From: JANOBD01 sp031411495
GTDB taxonomy: Bacteria > Planctomycetota > Phycisphaerae > Tepidisphaerales > Tepidisphaeraceae
Assembly (NCBI GenBank): GCA_031411495.1
Contig: JANOBD010000175.1
Span: 1 to 64,000, forward strand
Direction: 5' to 3'
Length of the DNA: 64,000 nt
Shown: piece after piece, positions 35,121 through 46,681 of the stretch
How the letters are laid out: each line of letters begins with the position of its first letter
Numbering within the stretch: position 1 is the first letter of the stretch
Translations under genes and position numbers: made by a program
The notes under the pieces: model-generated
What the model was told of the DNA's origin: nothing
Seen by the model: only the letters and a program-made list of their open reading frames with translations
The model's database searches: none

Positions 35121-36225
35121 ACGCTCGCAATTGCCGGAGACCGGCATCCGCCGCGACGATCGCCGCGCGCACGGCCTGCCGTGGGCGCTGCTGATGGCGA
35201 TCACGCTTCTCGCGCTCGCCGAGATGGGTGTCCGGCAGATGAATCCGACCTCGCTGATCGTCTCGCGCGACGATTCGGATCAGGCCCGCGCGGTGCGCGA
35301 TGTGATCTCACTCGATGAGCCGTTCGATGTCGCGTTTCTCGGTTCGAGCATGATGTACCAGGGCATCAACGTGCCGGACCTGCAGGCGAAGCTCCGTAAC
35401 GCGACCGGGCAGGAAACGAGAGTGCGAAACTTCGCGGTCCGCGGCGGACGGATGGACGTTTTCGCGGCGACCGTGCGCCACCTGCTGCGACAGGAGAACA
35501 AGCCCAGACTGTTCGTCATCGGCACGTCGATTCGCGACCTGCGCGATTACGACCTCGACCTGGACCGCCTTTCACTCTTCTGGAACGTCCAGGATTTCAG
35601 AACGATCACGCGCGAGCGGGGATATCGCGCCACGAAATACCTGCCGACGGTGATCCGCAATGAGATCGAGCCGCACTTCTCCCTGTTGAAATACCGCAAC
35701 GCCCTCTCGCTGCAGATCGAGCGGCTTTTCGTCCGTGTCAACAGCGAGCCGATGCCCGTGCTCGGCAAATCGCCGAGCCAGCACTTGGGGTCAAAGCGCG
35801 ACGAAGTGTTGACGCTGGACGAGTTCAAATCGAGTTCGAACAAGCGCCGGATGGCGCAGGCGTACCGCGTCGACCTGCCGCCACAGCCGTCGGAAACGTT
35901 TACGCGCTGCATCGACCAGATCATCGACGATTGCCGCAAGGCGGACGTGAAGGTGATCTTCCTCGACATGCCGATCAACCGGCTGATGCGCGGCCTGATC
36001 ATCAATGCGGACAAGAAACACAAATCAGACCAGATCGAGCCCGCGTACCGCGCGGCGATGGCTGAACATTGCACGGCCCGCGGCGTGGCGTTCCTCACCA
36101 GCGAAGACCTCGGGCTCACCTGGGAAGACAACGAGTTCTTCGATTCACAGCATCTGAATTACGCGGGCGCGGTGAAGCTCGGCGACGCGCTGCTGCCGGC
36201 GATTTCGAAGGAACTGGCGAAATGA
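35089..36225 (+). CDS. SGNH-hydrolase-like membrane-anchored protein, AlgJ/AlgX-like partner
   Basis: A predicted 378-residue protein. A signal anchor lies at about residues 32-48 (LLMAITLLALAEMGVR) and the remainder is periplasmic. FLGSSMMYQGIN supplies the Ser block and DSQHLNYAGA the DxxH block of SGNH enzymes; VIFLDMPINR lies between. Start is GTG 35089, with GGAG six bases upstream inside the MBOAT gene, so the pair is coupled. It probably receives the acyl group from the MBOAT protein and places it on the glycan. Confidence 0.78.
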   Translation: MADSSSTSSSERSQLPETGIRRDDRRAHGLPWALLMAITLLALAEMGVRQMNPTSLIVSRDDSDQARAVRDVISLDEPFDVAFLGSSMMYQGINVPDLQAKLRNATGQETRVRNFAVRGGRMDVFAATVRHLLRQENKPRLFVIGTSIRDLRDYDLDLDRLSLFWNVQDFRTITRERGYRATKYLPTVIRNEIEPHFSLLKYRNALSLQIERLFVRVNSEPMPVLGKSPSQHLGSKRDEVLTLDEFKSSSNKRRMAQAYRVDLPPQPSETFTRCIDQIIDDCRKADVKVIFLDMPINRLMRGLIINADKKHKSDQIEPAYRAAMAEHCTARGVAFLTSEDLGLTWEDNEFFDSQHLNYAGAVKLGDALLPAISKELAK

Positions 36226-36261
36226 AAAGCTGTCATCCAGAATCAGTTCCATCTCAAAAAC

Positions 36262-37953
36262 TCACATCCACCAGTTCAAATCGATGTCCTTGAAGATGCT
36301 GTCGTGGACATCCGCCTCGTCGATCTGGATCTGCTCGATCGGATCCGGCTCCTGGCCGTCGGCGAGCTTCTCGGCGATCAGGCAGAGCCTGTCGAAGCGC
36401 ACCGCGTGCAGGCTGATTCGTTCGATGCCGTAGTCCACCGCCCCCTGGCTGTGGATGACGAACGGCCAATCGCTCGCCTGCAGGAGGAGCAATTCGCGCG
36501 CGGCGCGGGTGAGCATCTCCTTCACCTTTTCATTCTTCTTCCAGGGCAAGCCGTGGAGAAGCTTGAGCAGTTGGCCTTCGGCACGGTATTCGATTTCCCA
36601 GTACCAGCGATTCTTCTCGTTGATCCAGACGCTGTGGTTGCCGTGCTCGCCCCAGCTTCCTTCGGGGAGCCTCATCACCTTGTCGGCGGGATGCTGGTAG
36701 AGTGCTTCCTCGGCCGTGAGCAGCCGAACTTCCGGATCGTTCGCGAGCGTGAGCACGACATCGCGAAGGAACTGCGGACCTTCGAACCACCAGTGGCCGA
36801 ACAGTTCCGCATCGAAGCTCGCGACGACGCACCCCTTTCGGCCGGTGCGGTGGCGATATTCGCGCAGCGTGTCTTTCACGACATCGGCAAAGTGGCGCGC
36901 GTGTTCGAACACGCGACCCTTGATGTCGTCGGGGTAGTACGGGTCTTTGTCGGAGAGCGCCGTCTTGGTGCTCGTGACCTTGTGATAGCGCAGCCCCTTC
37001 TCGCCGTACTTGCGGTGAAACTCGAGATAGCTGCCGTGGCCCGGATAGCCGATCGATCCGCTCCAGACCTGTTCGGAGACTTTCGGGTGCCGCGCGAAGG
37101 CAAAGACTTCAGGCGCCTTGTGTTCGCTGACGACGCCGACCGGCTCCATCGGCTCGCGCCAGCCCTTGGACTTGTCCCAGTAGAGCTGCTGATCGCCGGC
37201 GACCTTGTAGGTCTGGTGATCGAACGTGCCCATCACCGTGCCGCCGGTGACGAGGTGCGTCTCGACGAAGAAGTGCGTCACGCCCGCCTCGGCCATGAAC
37301 TTCTCGATCCCCGGGCGATCGCGGGCGTTGTCGTAGAGCACGCTGGGCATCCAGTGTTCCCAGTGCGGGCGATAGGCGCACTCCGGCAGCCACATGCCGC
37401 GCGGCTTCATGCCCAGGTGCTTTTCGCTGGTGGCGACGCCGCACTTCATCGAGGCGCGGAGCATCTCGTCATTGAGTGCGAGCGGCATGTAGTAATGCGT
37501 GGCGTTGCTGGTGAGGATCTGGATCTGGCCTTCGCGGAAGCGCGCGCCGAACTCGGCGGGAATGTCGCGTTTGATCTTTTCGAAGTGCGCAAGCCGATCG
37601 CCGAACCATTTCTCCCACACGTCCGCGAGGTATTTGAAGTGGAGCTGTCCGTTAACGCGGAACTCTTCGGAATCCTTGCGCGCGCGTTCGATGCGGTCGT
37701 TGAGATAGTCGACGAACCCCTCCTTGAACCGCGGGTGCGCGAGCTGCTCCAGAAGCACCGGAGTGAGCCCGATCGTCAGGCCGGCGCGCTGCTTGTGGAG
37801 CGCGACGGCGCCGATCATGTCCAGGATCGGCAGGTACGTTTCGCACGCCGCCTCGTACAGCCAGTTTTCGCCGTGCGGGTAAACGCCATGGTGGAGCACG
37901 TAGGGTAAATGTCCGTGCAGAACGATCGACAGGCTTCCGAGTTGCTCACTCAT
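36262..37953 (-). CDS. GH57 1,4-alpha-glucan branching enzyme
   Basis: A predicted 563-residue cytoplasmic protein. The start SLSIVLHGHLPYVLHHG is the GH57 first conserved region. MWLPECAY holds the Glu nucleophile and ASFDAELFGHWWFEGP the Asp acid/base of GH57 branching enzymes. The C-terminal helical domain (WEIEYRAEGQLLKLLHGL, then LLLLQASDWPF) is the DUF1957 region specific to branching enzymes. It creates alpha-1,6 branches in glycogen. No glycogen synthase is next to it. It is convergent with the SGNH gene (36 bases); ATG 37953 has only a weak ribosome binding site. Confidence 0.9.
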   Translation of the reverse strand: MSEQLGSLSIVLHGHLPYVLHHGVYPHGENWLYEAACETYLPILDMIGAVALHKQRAGLTIGLTPVLLEQLAHPRFKEGFVDYLNDRIERARKDSEEFRVNGQLHFKYLADVWEKWFGDRLAHFEKIKRDIPAEFGARFREGQIQILTSNATHYYMPLALNDEMLRASMKCGVATSEKHLGMKPRGMWLPECAYRPHWEHWMPSVLYDNARDRPGIEKFMAEAGVTHFFVETHLVTGGTVMGTFDHQTYKVAGDQQLYWDKSKGWREPMEPVGVVSEHKAPEVFAFARHPKVSEQVWSGSIGYPGHGSYLEFHRKYGEKGLRYHKVTSTKTALSDKDPYYPDDIKGRVFEHARHFADVVKDTLREYRHRTGRKGCVVASFDAELFGHWWFEGPQFLRDVVLTLANDPEVRLLTAEEALYQHPADKVMRLPEGSWGEHGNHSVWINEKNRWYWEIEYRAEGQLLKLLHGLPWKKNEKVKEMLTRAARELLLLQASDWPFVIHSQGAVDYGIERISLHAVRFDRLCLIAEKLADGQEPDPIEQIQIDEADVHDSIFKDIDLNWWM

Positions 37954-38047
37954 CGTGATTCAAGTGTAGCGGACATCGCGTGCGAAGCGCATCCGGTGGA
38001 CATTCTTGTCAGGCAGGCCCTCATCACAGCCGACGGATTTTCGAAAT

Positions 38048-39418
38048 TTACGGTCGCGCCTGGACCTGGGCCGGCGTGGGATCGACGCCAATTGCTGCGG
38101 GCCCGGCACGGATCGCCAGCACGTCGAGCGTGACGCAATCGGTCGCCGCAAGTGCCGGCCCGGTTCGCGCGGAGACTTCGCCTTCTCCGCCGGCCGGGTT
38201 GGTCGCCGCGGAACTCGAACCGGCCTGCTGCACCATGTCGATGCGGTCCATTCCGCGTACCACGCCGATCACCTGGATTCCATCCGGCGGAAGCGTCTCC
38301 TGACCGGTTTCAACAAGGATGTTTTTCACGTGCTGTTTCACAACGGGATCGAACACGCAGACCACCGGCCTGCCGGCGACGAGCAGCACGAGGTCGGCAT
38401 CGAGCGGGCGATATCGATTCGGGGCGATCACGACGGCATCGCGAATGTGCACGATCTCGCCGCGCGCGGCACGCATGGGATCATCGCCCACGGCCGGGTA
38501 GCGCCCGGCGATGTTCGGCCAGACGGCGTCGGCCAGTTCCGTCAAACGCTGCCGCTGGGAGCCAACCGAGCTGCCGTCGCTGTTGTGGTCGCGGTCGAAC
38601 CTCTCCACCAGCGAGCGGGCGCGGGCCTGCAGTTCCTCGAGTCGCGGCGAGCCCGAAAGGGCCCCGGGCAAATCGGTCTGCACCATCGCCCAGACCCTGT
38701 CGCGCCCGGCCTGGTCCAGTGGATCAGCGGACGCCTGCTTCAACACCGCGTCTGCCGCGTCCGCGAGCTTTGCCGCCGCTTCGGCACGCGCCTTCCGGGC
38801 ATTCTGCAGGTCGGCGACGACATTTTCATGGGTCCGGTTCTTCATGTAATCGGGATGCGTCTGGATTTCGGTGACGTAGCGATCCAGCGCCTGCACGGCG
38901 GCGTAGGTGTGCGGCAGGCCGAACCCGGCGATCGACGGATCTTTCACGAGTTCCGGGAAGGAGGCCGGCTTGTCCTCGGCCGGATCCGCCTGCACCTGGC
39001 GGGCGATTTCGGCCCAGCGCTGCGACATCATCTGAAAGAACGCCGCGCCGTCGGCGGTCTGCTGGCTGCTGGCGGCTTTGTACTCGCCCATCCACTGATC
39101 AAACTCCCGTGCAATGGCCTTCTGCACGCCGGTATCGCCGGAATAGGCCTCGACGATGGGCGCGAGGTCGTCGAGCACGCGTTTCATCTCGTCCAGCGCC
39201 GCGGACTTTTCATCCGACCTGCCGGCATGCTCGGCTCTGGTGAGTCGCTGACGGATCGGCTGGAGTTGCGTCCGGGCGCGATTCATCGCGGCAACCGCGT
39301 CCGCGTCGCGCTTGGCGGTTTGCGCCCACGTCGGAGAAACCAAGGTGAGCGTCGTAATGCCGATCGGCGCGACCGACGAAAGGCCAAGCGTGATGGCGAG
39401 CCATGAGGCGTTTCGCAT
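38048..39418 (-). CDS. Secreted protein of unknown function, helical
   Basis: A predicted 456-residue protein. A signal peptide (MRNASWLAITLGLSSVAP...SPTWAQT) is likely cleaved near residue 32. The mature part is alanine-rich and mainly helical with charged repeats (ARKARAEAAAKLADAADAVL), then a C-terminal beta-like segment (DLVLLVAGRPVVCVFDPVV). It probably acts in the periplasm. ATG 39418 has AAGG seven bases upstream. No family recognised. Confidence 0.65.
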   Translation of the reverse strand: MRNASWLAITLGLSSVAPIGITTLTLVSPTWAQTAKRDADAVAAMNRARTQLQPIRQRLTRAEHAGRSDEKSAALDEMKRVLDDLAPIVEAYSGDTGVQKAIAREFDQWMGEYKAASSQQTADGAAFFQMMSQRWAEIARQVQADPAEDKPASFPELVKDPSIAGFGLPHTYAAVQALDRYVTEIQTHPDYMKNRTHENVVADLQNARKARAEAAAKLADAADAVLKQASADPLDQAGRDRVWAMVQTDLPGALSGSPRLEELQARARSLVERFDRDHNSDGSSVGSQRQRLTELADAVWPNIAGRYPAVGDDPMRAARGEIVHIRDAVVIAPNRYRPLDADLVLLVAGRPVVCVFDPVVKQHVKNILVETGQETLPPDGIQVIGVVRGMDRIDMVQQAGSSSAATNPAGGEGEVSARTGPALAATDCVTLDVLAIRAGPAAIGVDPTPAQVQARP

Positions 39419-39537
39419 GTGTCATCCTTTTCCGAAGCGGAGGTATGACCCAAGCGTACGGACTGGCATCCAAAACTTGAGGGATGGCGGCCTGATCCGG
39501 GGATGGGAGATCGACCGATGCGATCCACGCCGGCCGG

Positions 39538-40914
39538 TTATCTGTGCCTGCTGCGGAGTCCCTCCACTTTTTCGACGTATTTCTCAATATCAAACTTCCG
39601 CTCGAGCCCTCCGGCGTTCATGTAGCGGATCGTGCCGAAGACCTTTCGCCGCGTCCACGGGCGATCGTGCAGGCCGTAGATCCACGCGATGTTCGCCCAC
39701 GAATTGGCATCGCGGCCGTCGAGTTCGTACTTGTTGTTGAGAAAGACAGTTTGCTCGTACGCGGTTTTCGGCGACGTCGTCCACTCGAGAATCTTCTTGC
39801 CCCAGTACATCCGCATGTAGTTCTGCATGAACCCGGTGACGACCATCTCCATCTGGGCCGCATTCCAATACGGATCATCCGTCTTCGCGGCTTCGAGCTG
39901 CTCGAGCGTGTAGGTCTTTTCGCGCGGGTCATCCGCATGGTCGGCGAGCGTTTTCTTCGCCCAGTCGGGAAGGCAATCGAAGTGGTCGTAGTGCGGATGG
40001 AAGTTCACGAAGTTCATCGATAGCTCGCGACGAACGATCAGCTCTTCCAGAAAACTGTCGCGATCCTCCCTCGGCCCCTTCTTCGCATCGCGCACGCGCA
40101 GTGCCAGATCGATCGGCGAAACCTGGCCGAAGTGCAGGTACATCGACATGTGCGATGAATGGTCCGCCACCGGTTCATTCCGCCCTTCGGCATAGCCGGC
40201 GAGCTGATGGTCGACGAACGCATCGATCCGCCGCTGCGCCTCGACCTCGCCGCCGCGGTAGGTCGGCGAGGCGTGGACGCTGCGGTCGACCTTCAGCTTC
40301 TTGAGTGCGGTTTCAGGGTCTGAGACGTCGATGTCGCCTTCGACCCCCAGCCGCAACGATAACTGTTTCGGCGCGGTCGCGCGAAGCGGCTTGAGATACG
40401 TGTCCCAATGCTTGTGAATCTTCGGCCGAATGGTGCGCGCGGCGAACTCGTGCTTGTCGCTGGCGACTTCGACGGGAACGACCACATCCGCTTCGATCTC
40501 GACGACGCGGACCTTCGCGCCGTCCGCCACCTTGTCGCGCCAGGCTTTCTGGTGACGCAGGTAGCCGCGGTCGCAGACGATGAGGCAGGCGTCTTTGCCG
40601 TAATGGAGCGCGGCCTCGAAAGGCTGGCCGTGCTTGACGACGAACTTCATGCCGCGCCCGCGGAGAGCGACTTCGACATCGCGAAGGCCTTCGAGGAGAA
40701 ACGCGTAGTGCCGCGCGTTGGCCTCGGGGTAGTCGTCCATGAGCCCGAAACAGACGAGCACCGGCTTGCCGAGTTGATTCCCCTTCGCGATGGCCGCTTC
40801 TAGCGCGTGGTTGCAGCGCGTCCGCTGGCTCGCCTGCATCCAGTAGAGGACGTACTGCTTTGACTCGTCGACGGGAGGCTCATTGAGAATCTGGATTCGG
40901 GTTTCGTCGATCAT
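39538..40914 (-). CDS. phr: Class II CPD photolyase
   Basis: A predicted 458-residue FAD enzyme that splits cyclobutane pyrimidine dimers with light. The class II features are YVLYWMQASQRTRCNHAL at the start, EELIVRRELSMNFV and PYWNAAQMEMVVTGFMQNYMRM in the FAD domain, and the Trp-rich NSWANIAWIYGLHDRPW. The start is set at ATG 40914 (MIDETRIQIL) because upstream codons lie in the repeat region. No strong ribosome binding site. It is divergent from dnaG, with a 299-base spacer framed by inverted repeats. Confidence 0.9.
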   Translation of the reverse strand: MIDETRIQILNEPPVDESKQYVLYWMQASQRTRCNHALEAAIAKGNQLGKPVLVCFGLMDDYPEANARHYAFLLEGLRDVEVALRGRGMKFVVKHGQPFEAALHYGKDACLIVCDRGYLRHQKAWRDKVADGAKVRVVEIEADVVVPVEVASDKHEFAARTIRPKIHKHWDTYLKPLRATAPKQLSLRLGVEGDIDVSDPETALKKLKVDRSVHASPTYRGGEVEAQRRIDAFVDHQLAGYAEGRNEPVADHSSHMSMYLHFGQVSPIDLALRVRDAKKGPREDRDSFLEELIVRRELSMNFVNFHPHYDHFDCLPDWAKKTLADHADDPREKTYTLEQLEAAKTDDPYWNAAQMEMVVTGFMQNYMRMYWGKKILEWTTSPKTAYEQTVFLNNKYELDGRDANSWANIAWIYGLHDRPWTRRKVFGTIRYMNAGGLERKFDIEKYVEKVEGLRSRHR

Positions 40915-40925
40915 GGGATTCGAAT

Positions 40926-41187
40926 GGAACCACAGATGAACGCGGATGGACACCGATGCACGCCAGTTTTGAAACGACCACGTTGTCTCCCAGATCCTGT
41001 CACCCAGCGGAGGCTTGCCGACGACGGGTCTACTCAAAGCTGCAAGTCGCCTCGGCGCCGTAGGACGAACTGACGGTCGCCAGTAGATCCCTCGTCGGTA
41101 AACCTCCTCGGGATGACATCACTCCGGTCGATTGAAAGTGGACAACGTGTTCCTGATATGTGTTAATCCGTTTTAATCTGTGGTTCC
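40926..41187. repeat. Inverted ACAGAT-phrase repeats framing a divergent promoter region
   Basis: GGAACCACAGAT (40926-40937) is mirrored exactly by ATCTGTGGTTCC (41176-41187). Each arm continues inward with related phrases of about 10 bp (GAACGCGGATGGACACCGATG on the left; the reverse strand of GTGTTAATCCGTTTTA on the right). The 238 bases between the perfect 12-mers contain no gene. The arms lie 12 bases from the photolyase start codon and 26 bases from the dnaG start codon. Confidence 0.75.
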
Positions 41188-41213
41188 CGTCTTCCGGCGC
41201 GTAAGATGCACGC

Positions 41214-43019
41214 GTGCAGAACGATTCCACCGCACAAGTTCGCGAAGCGACCGACATCGTCCAGTTGATCGCCAAAACCGTCGCGCTCAAGAAGCGCGGG
41301 CGCGACTACGTCGGCCTGTGCCCGTTTCACCAGGAAAAATCGCCCTCGTTCGCGGTCAATCCCGAAAAGCAGCTCTTTTACTGCTACGGCTGCAAGGCCG
41401 GCGGGACGGTGTTCGATTTCGTCATGAAGCGCGACCGCATCGAGTTCCTCGACGCGCTCAAGCTTTTAGCCGACGAAGCGCGGATCGAACTGCCGAAGTT
41501 CGGCGGCTCCAAGGAAAAGACGAGCGAAAAGCTCAGGCTCTTCGACGCACAATTGGCCGCCGGCAAGTTCTTTCGGCGGATCTTCCTGCTCGATTCCCGC
41601 GGCAAAACCGCACGCGACTACATGCGCGGCCGCGGCTTCACGGATGCGACGCTGGACGAGTTCAAGGTCGGCTTCGCCCCCGAAAGCTGGGATGCCCTCA
41701 AGGATTCTCCGGAGATGAAGGAGTTTCCGGCCGACTTGCTCCAGCAGGCCGGCCTTCTCAAGAAGCGCGAGCAAGGTGAAGGCCACTACGACACCTTCCG
41801 CGACCGCGTGATGTTCCCCATCCGCGACGAGAGCGGTAAAACGATCGCGTTCGGCGGTCGGATCCTGCCCGGCTCGGATAACCCGGCCAAGTATCTCAAT
41901 TCGCCGGAAACGCCGCTCTTTTCCAAGAGCCGGACCGCCTACGGGCTCGACCTGGCCCGCCAGCGGATCGTCGAGACGCGGACGGCCGTTATCGTCGAAG
42001 GGTACACCGACGTCCTGATGGCCCACCAGTACGACGTGCGCAATGTCGTCTCGGTGCTCGGCACCGCGCTGACCGAGCAGCACGTGAACCTGCTCAAGCG
42101 GTTCGCCGACAAGATCGTCCTCCTTTTCGATGCCGACACGGCTGGAGAAGGCGCGGCCGATCGGTCGTTGGAACTGTTCCTGACCCAGCCGATCGAGATC
42201 GCCATCGCCACGCTGCCGGAGGGCAAAGATCCGGACGAAGTGCTGATGGAGGTCGGGAAGCCGGGATTTGAGGCGATCCTCCAGCGGGCGACCCCGGCGC
42301 TCGAATACCTGTGGGATCGCCTGTATCGACAGTACGCAACAGGCGGAAATGACCTGACCGGACAGGCGAAAACGATCGACGAGTTCCTCACCCGTCTGTC
42401 GTCGGTCAATCTGGAAACGGTCGACAGCATGCGTCTGAACGCGGCCATGGTGCGAGCGAGCAAGCTGACGCAAATTCCGGTGGAGGAACTACTTCGGCGC
42501 GTACGGACGAACGTCCGTTCGGCCCGGAAGTTCACGCCCAAGACCTCCGGCGGCTTCAAAGACGCCCATCGTCCGGTCCAAAGCGCCCGCGACCGATCGG
42601 AGCGCCAGCTTATCGGCGCAATTTTGAATGAACCGCATCACTGGAATGACGTACAGAAATCAGTAAAATTTGAGGACTTCGCTAACGCGGCGTTACGGCG
42701 GTTGGCGGAGGTGATGTGGGATGTCTATCGGAATGAAGGGGCCATCCCATTGAATGAGTTCCTGGATCTGCTGGAGAGCGACCTCAAACCCCAAGCCGTG
42801 GAATCGGCACTCGAGGCAGAATCAAAAGGTGATCTTTCACTTCTGATCATCCAGAGCCTCAACGACCTGAGAGCGGAAAACCAGCGTGAAAAGGATCGAA
42901 GTGCACTATCGAAGTTCAACCCGACCGCAAGCGGGCAACCGTTGACGGAGGAGGAAGAACTCGAGGCACTTCGCCGCGTGATGGAACACGCGAAACGGCC
43001 CGACCTGAAGCGTTCCTGA
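41214..43019 (+). CDS. dnaG: DNA primase DnaG
   Basis: A predicted 601-residue protein that makes RNA primers at the fork. The CHC2 zinc ribbon uses C36, H39, C57 and C60 (LCPFHQEKS...FYCYGCKAGG). The RNA polymerase domain includes FRDRVMFPIRDESG and FGGRIL. TOPRIM carries VIVEGYTDVL and DADTAGEGA. The C-terminal DnaB-binding domain starts near residue 460 (LIGAILNEPHHW). Start is GTG 41214, chosen because the family begins close to this point. rpoD follows on the same strand 642 bases later, the remains of the usual dnaG-rpoD arrangement. Confidence 0.95.
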   Translation: MQNDSTAQVREATDIVQLIAKTVALKKRGRDYVGLCPFHQEKSPSFAVNPEKQLFYCYGCKAGGTVFDFVMKRDRIEFLDALKLLADEARIELPKFGGSKEKTSEKLRLFDAQLAAGKFFRRIFLLDSRGKTARDYMRGRGFTDATLDEFKVGFAPESWDALKDSPEMKEFPADLLQQAGLLKKREQGEGHYDTFRDRVMFPIRDESGKTIAFGGRILPGSDNPAKYLNSPETPLFSKSRTAYGLDLARQRIVETRTAVIVEGYTDVLMAHQYDVRNVVSVLGTALTEQHVNLLKRFADKIVLLFDADTAGEGAADRSLELFLTQPIEIAIATLPEGKDPDEVLMEVGKPGFEAILQRATPALEYLWDRLYRQYATGGNDLTGQAKTIDEFLTRLSSVNLETVDSMRLNAAMVRASKLTQIPVEELLRRVRTNVRSARKFTPKTSGGFKDAHRPVQSARDRSERQLIGAILNEPHHWNDVQKSVKFEDFANAALRRLAEVMWDVYRNEGAIPLNEFLDLLESDLKPQAVESALEAESKGDLSLLIIQSLNDLRAENQREKDRSALSKFNPTASGQPLTEEEELEALRRVMEHAKRPDLKRS

Positions 43020-43661
43020 TATGCCGACCAGCGCTCCTGCCTTCTTGAATGAAGCGGCGATGCCAATGTCGGTGAAATCGGCGAGAACGTGTCCTGTCGG
43101 CCGGCGCTTCGACGCATTGGGATTGGGAACCTCGCGCACGATTACCTGGAAGGGAAATCGTCCGAATTCCAGTCGAATGCATTCGAGCGTGCCTAGGATT
43201 TCGTTCGCCGGTTACGCGATGAGCTTCCGCGCCGTCTTGATATTGACGAGCGGACTCATTCAATCGCGAATCGCCGAGCGTGAACCAAAATGGCGAAGCC
43301 ACGCGATGGACGCGCCGTATTTAAAGGTAAAAAAGGGACTGACTCCTGCTGCCAAAGGCCAGCTCCGGTTGCCGCCGAAACATGAACTTCAATCGCGATA
43401 TACGTCCACGTGACGATTTCGCAGCGACCAGTCATCGGCTTTTCCGGATGCACACCCGAGGCGCCAAGTCACCCCGACAGGAATGCGAAACCGAAAGTCC
43501 CCTCTGGGACCGATTCGGCCGCGATTTCGACGAGATTGTCGGACGTTCGCCCTATTTTGGCGATTCCAACACAATCTTCCGAGTTCGCCGGCAGGGTCCG
43601 TTTCCTGTGCTATTGTTCGAATCGAGACCTGTCTCTTTGAAGGCAGAAAAGTGGGATCTAC
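43020..43661. other. dnaG-rpoD spacer (642 bp)
   Basis: No convincing gene. On the minus strand about 60 protein-like codons (around 43020-43210, containing EILGTLECIRLEFGRF and GHVLADFTDIGIAASF) lack a clear start and may be a decayed gene of unknown family. TAAAAAAGGGACTGACTCC lies near 43328. The rpoD promoter should lie in the last 250 bases. Confidence 0.4.
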
Positions 43662-45566
<1,905 letters not shown>

Positions 45567-45593
45567 CCAGCCTCATCAACATCAGTCCGGCAT

Positions 45594-45621
45594 GAAGGGT
45601 GATCGAATGCGATCACCCTTC
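45594..45621 (+). terminator. Rho-independent-type terminator of rpoD
   Basis: GAAGGGTGATCG (45594-45605), loop AATG, and CGATCACCCTTC (45610-45621) form a perfect 12-bp stem. TTCGTTTC follows. It lies 27 bases after the stop codon. Confidence 0.8.
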
Positions 45622-45728
45622 TTCGTTTCAGGAGCATGGTCCGGATCGAAAGCTGTGACAACGATCGTCGATCGCATCGCCTGCAACACTGCGATCGATT
45701 TTGGTTACACTCTCCGGCCGGAGGACTC

Positions 45729-46661
45729 ATGATCGTCGCACTGATGATCGCACTGCTCATGCAAGCACCCACCACGCAGCCGATTCACAATCCGGTCTTC
45801 GTTGCCGCCGACCCGCATGCCATGGTGTTCGGCGAGAGGATCTGGATTTATCCGACCTATTCCAAGCGAGGCGAACACGCGTTTTACGCATTCGATTCGC
45901 TCGCGACCGATCTGCAGCACTGGACCCCTCACGGTCCGGTCCTGAACTTCGACGACGTAAAATGGATCAAGGACGATGGCGCCCAGAACCATTTTCCGTG
46001 GGCACCCTGCATCATCCACAAGAACGGCAAGTTCTACTTCTACTATTCCGTCGGCCCGCAGAACCCGACGCCATCCCGCATCGGCGTCGCGGTCGGCGAT
46101 AATCCGGCCGGGCCGTTCGTCGATTCGGGAAAGCCGCTTCTTTCCGGCAAAGCCGACGTCTTCGAAGCGATCGACCCGATGGTCTTCACCGACCCGAAAG
46201 ACGGCAAAAGCTACCTTTACGCCGGCGGCAGCAACGGGTCGCGTCTGAAGATCTTCGAACTCAACGCCGACATGATCAGCTTCGCCCGCGAAGTGCCGGT
46301 GGAGAATCCGCCGAACTTCACCGAAGGCGTTTTCATGCACGAGCGCAAGGGCGTCTACTACCTCACGTACAGTCACGGCTGGTGGCAAGGCGACACCTAC
46401 AGCGTTCACTACGCGACCGGGCCGTCGCCGATCGGGCCGTTCACCTATCGCGGCGCGATCCTGGTCGGCAACGAGCATCACAAGGGGCCCGGCCATCACT
46501 CGATCATCCACGATGCGAAGACCGACACGTGGCGAATCGTCTACCACCGCTGGAACAACGAGACCGGCACGCCGCCCTACAAGGGACATCGCTCGGTGGC
46601 GATCGAGACGTTCACGTACGATGACAAAGGGCTGATCAATCCGATCGAGATGACCGACTGA
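45729..46661 (+). CDS. Glycoside hydrolase family 43-like, secreted
   Basis: A predicted 310-residue five-bladed beta-propeller. A short hydrophobic N-terminus (MIVALMIALLMQAPTTQ) suggests export. ADPHAMVF (general base Asp), AIDPMVFTD (pKa-modulating Asp) and NFTEGVFMH (general acid Glu) match the three GH43 catalytic positions. Members cleave arabinan or xylan side chains or galactans; specificity not decidable. GGAGG four bases before ATG 45729 sets the start. A secreted protein gene follows after 20 bases and is probably co-transcribed. Confidence 0.82.
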   Translation: MIVALMIALLMQAPTTQPIHNPVFVAADPHAMVFGERIWIYPTYSKRGEHAFYAFDSLATDLQHWTPHGPVLNFDDVKWIKDDGAQNHFPWAPCIIHKNGKFYFYYSVGPQNPTPSRIGVAVGDNPAGPFVDSGKPLLSGKADVFEAIDPMVFTDPKDGKSYLYAGGSNGSRLKIFELNADMISFAREVPVENPPNFTEGVFMHERKGVYYLTYSHGWWQGDTYSVHYATGPSPIGPFTYRGAILVGNEHHKGPGHHSIIHDAKTDTWRIVYHRWNNETGTPPYKGHRSVAIETFTYDDKGLINPIEMTD

Positions 46662-46681
46662 TTTGGCGAGGAGCGAATTCG

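Noticed and set aside
43328..43346. RAYT-associated REP element from the AAAAAGGGAC motif here and near 32645
   Set aside because: Only one short motif is shared, without palindromic arms or a RAYT gene nearby.
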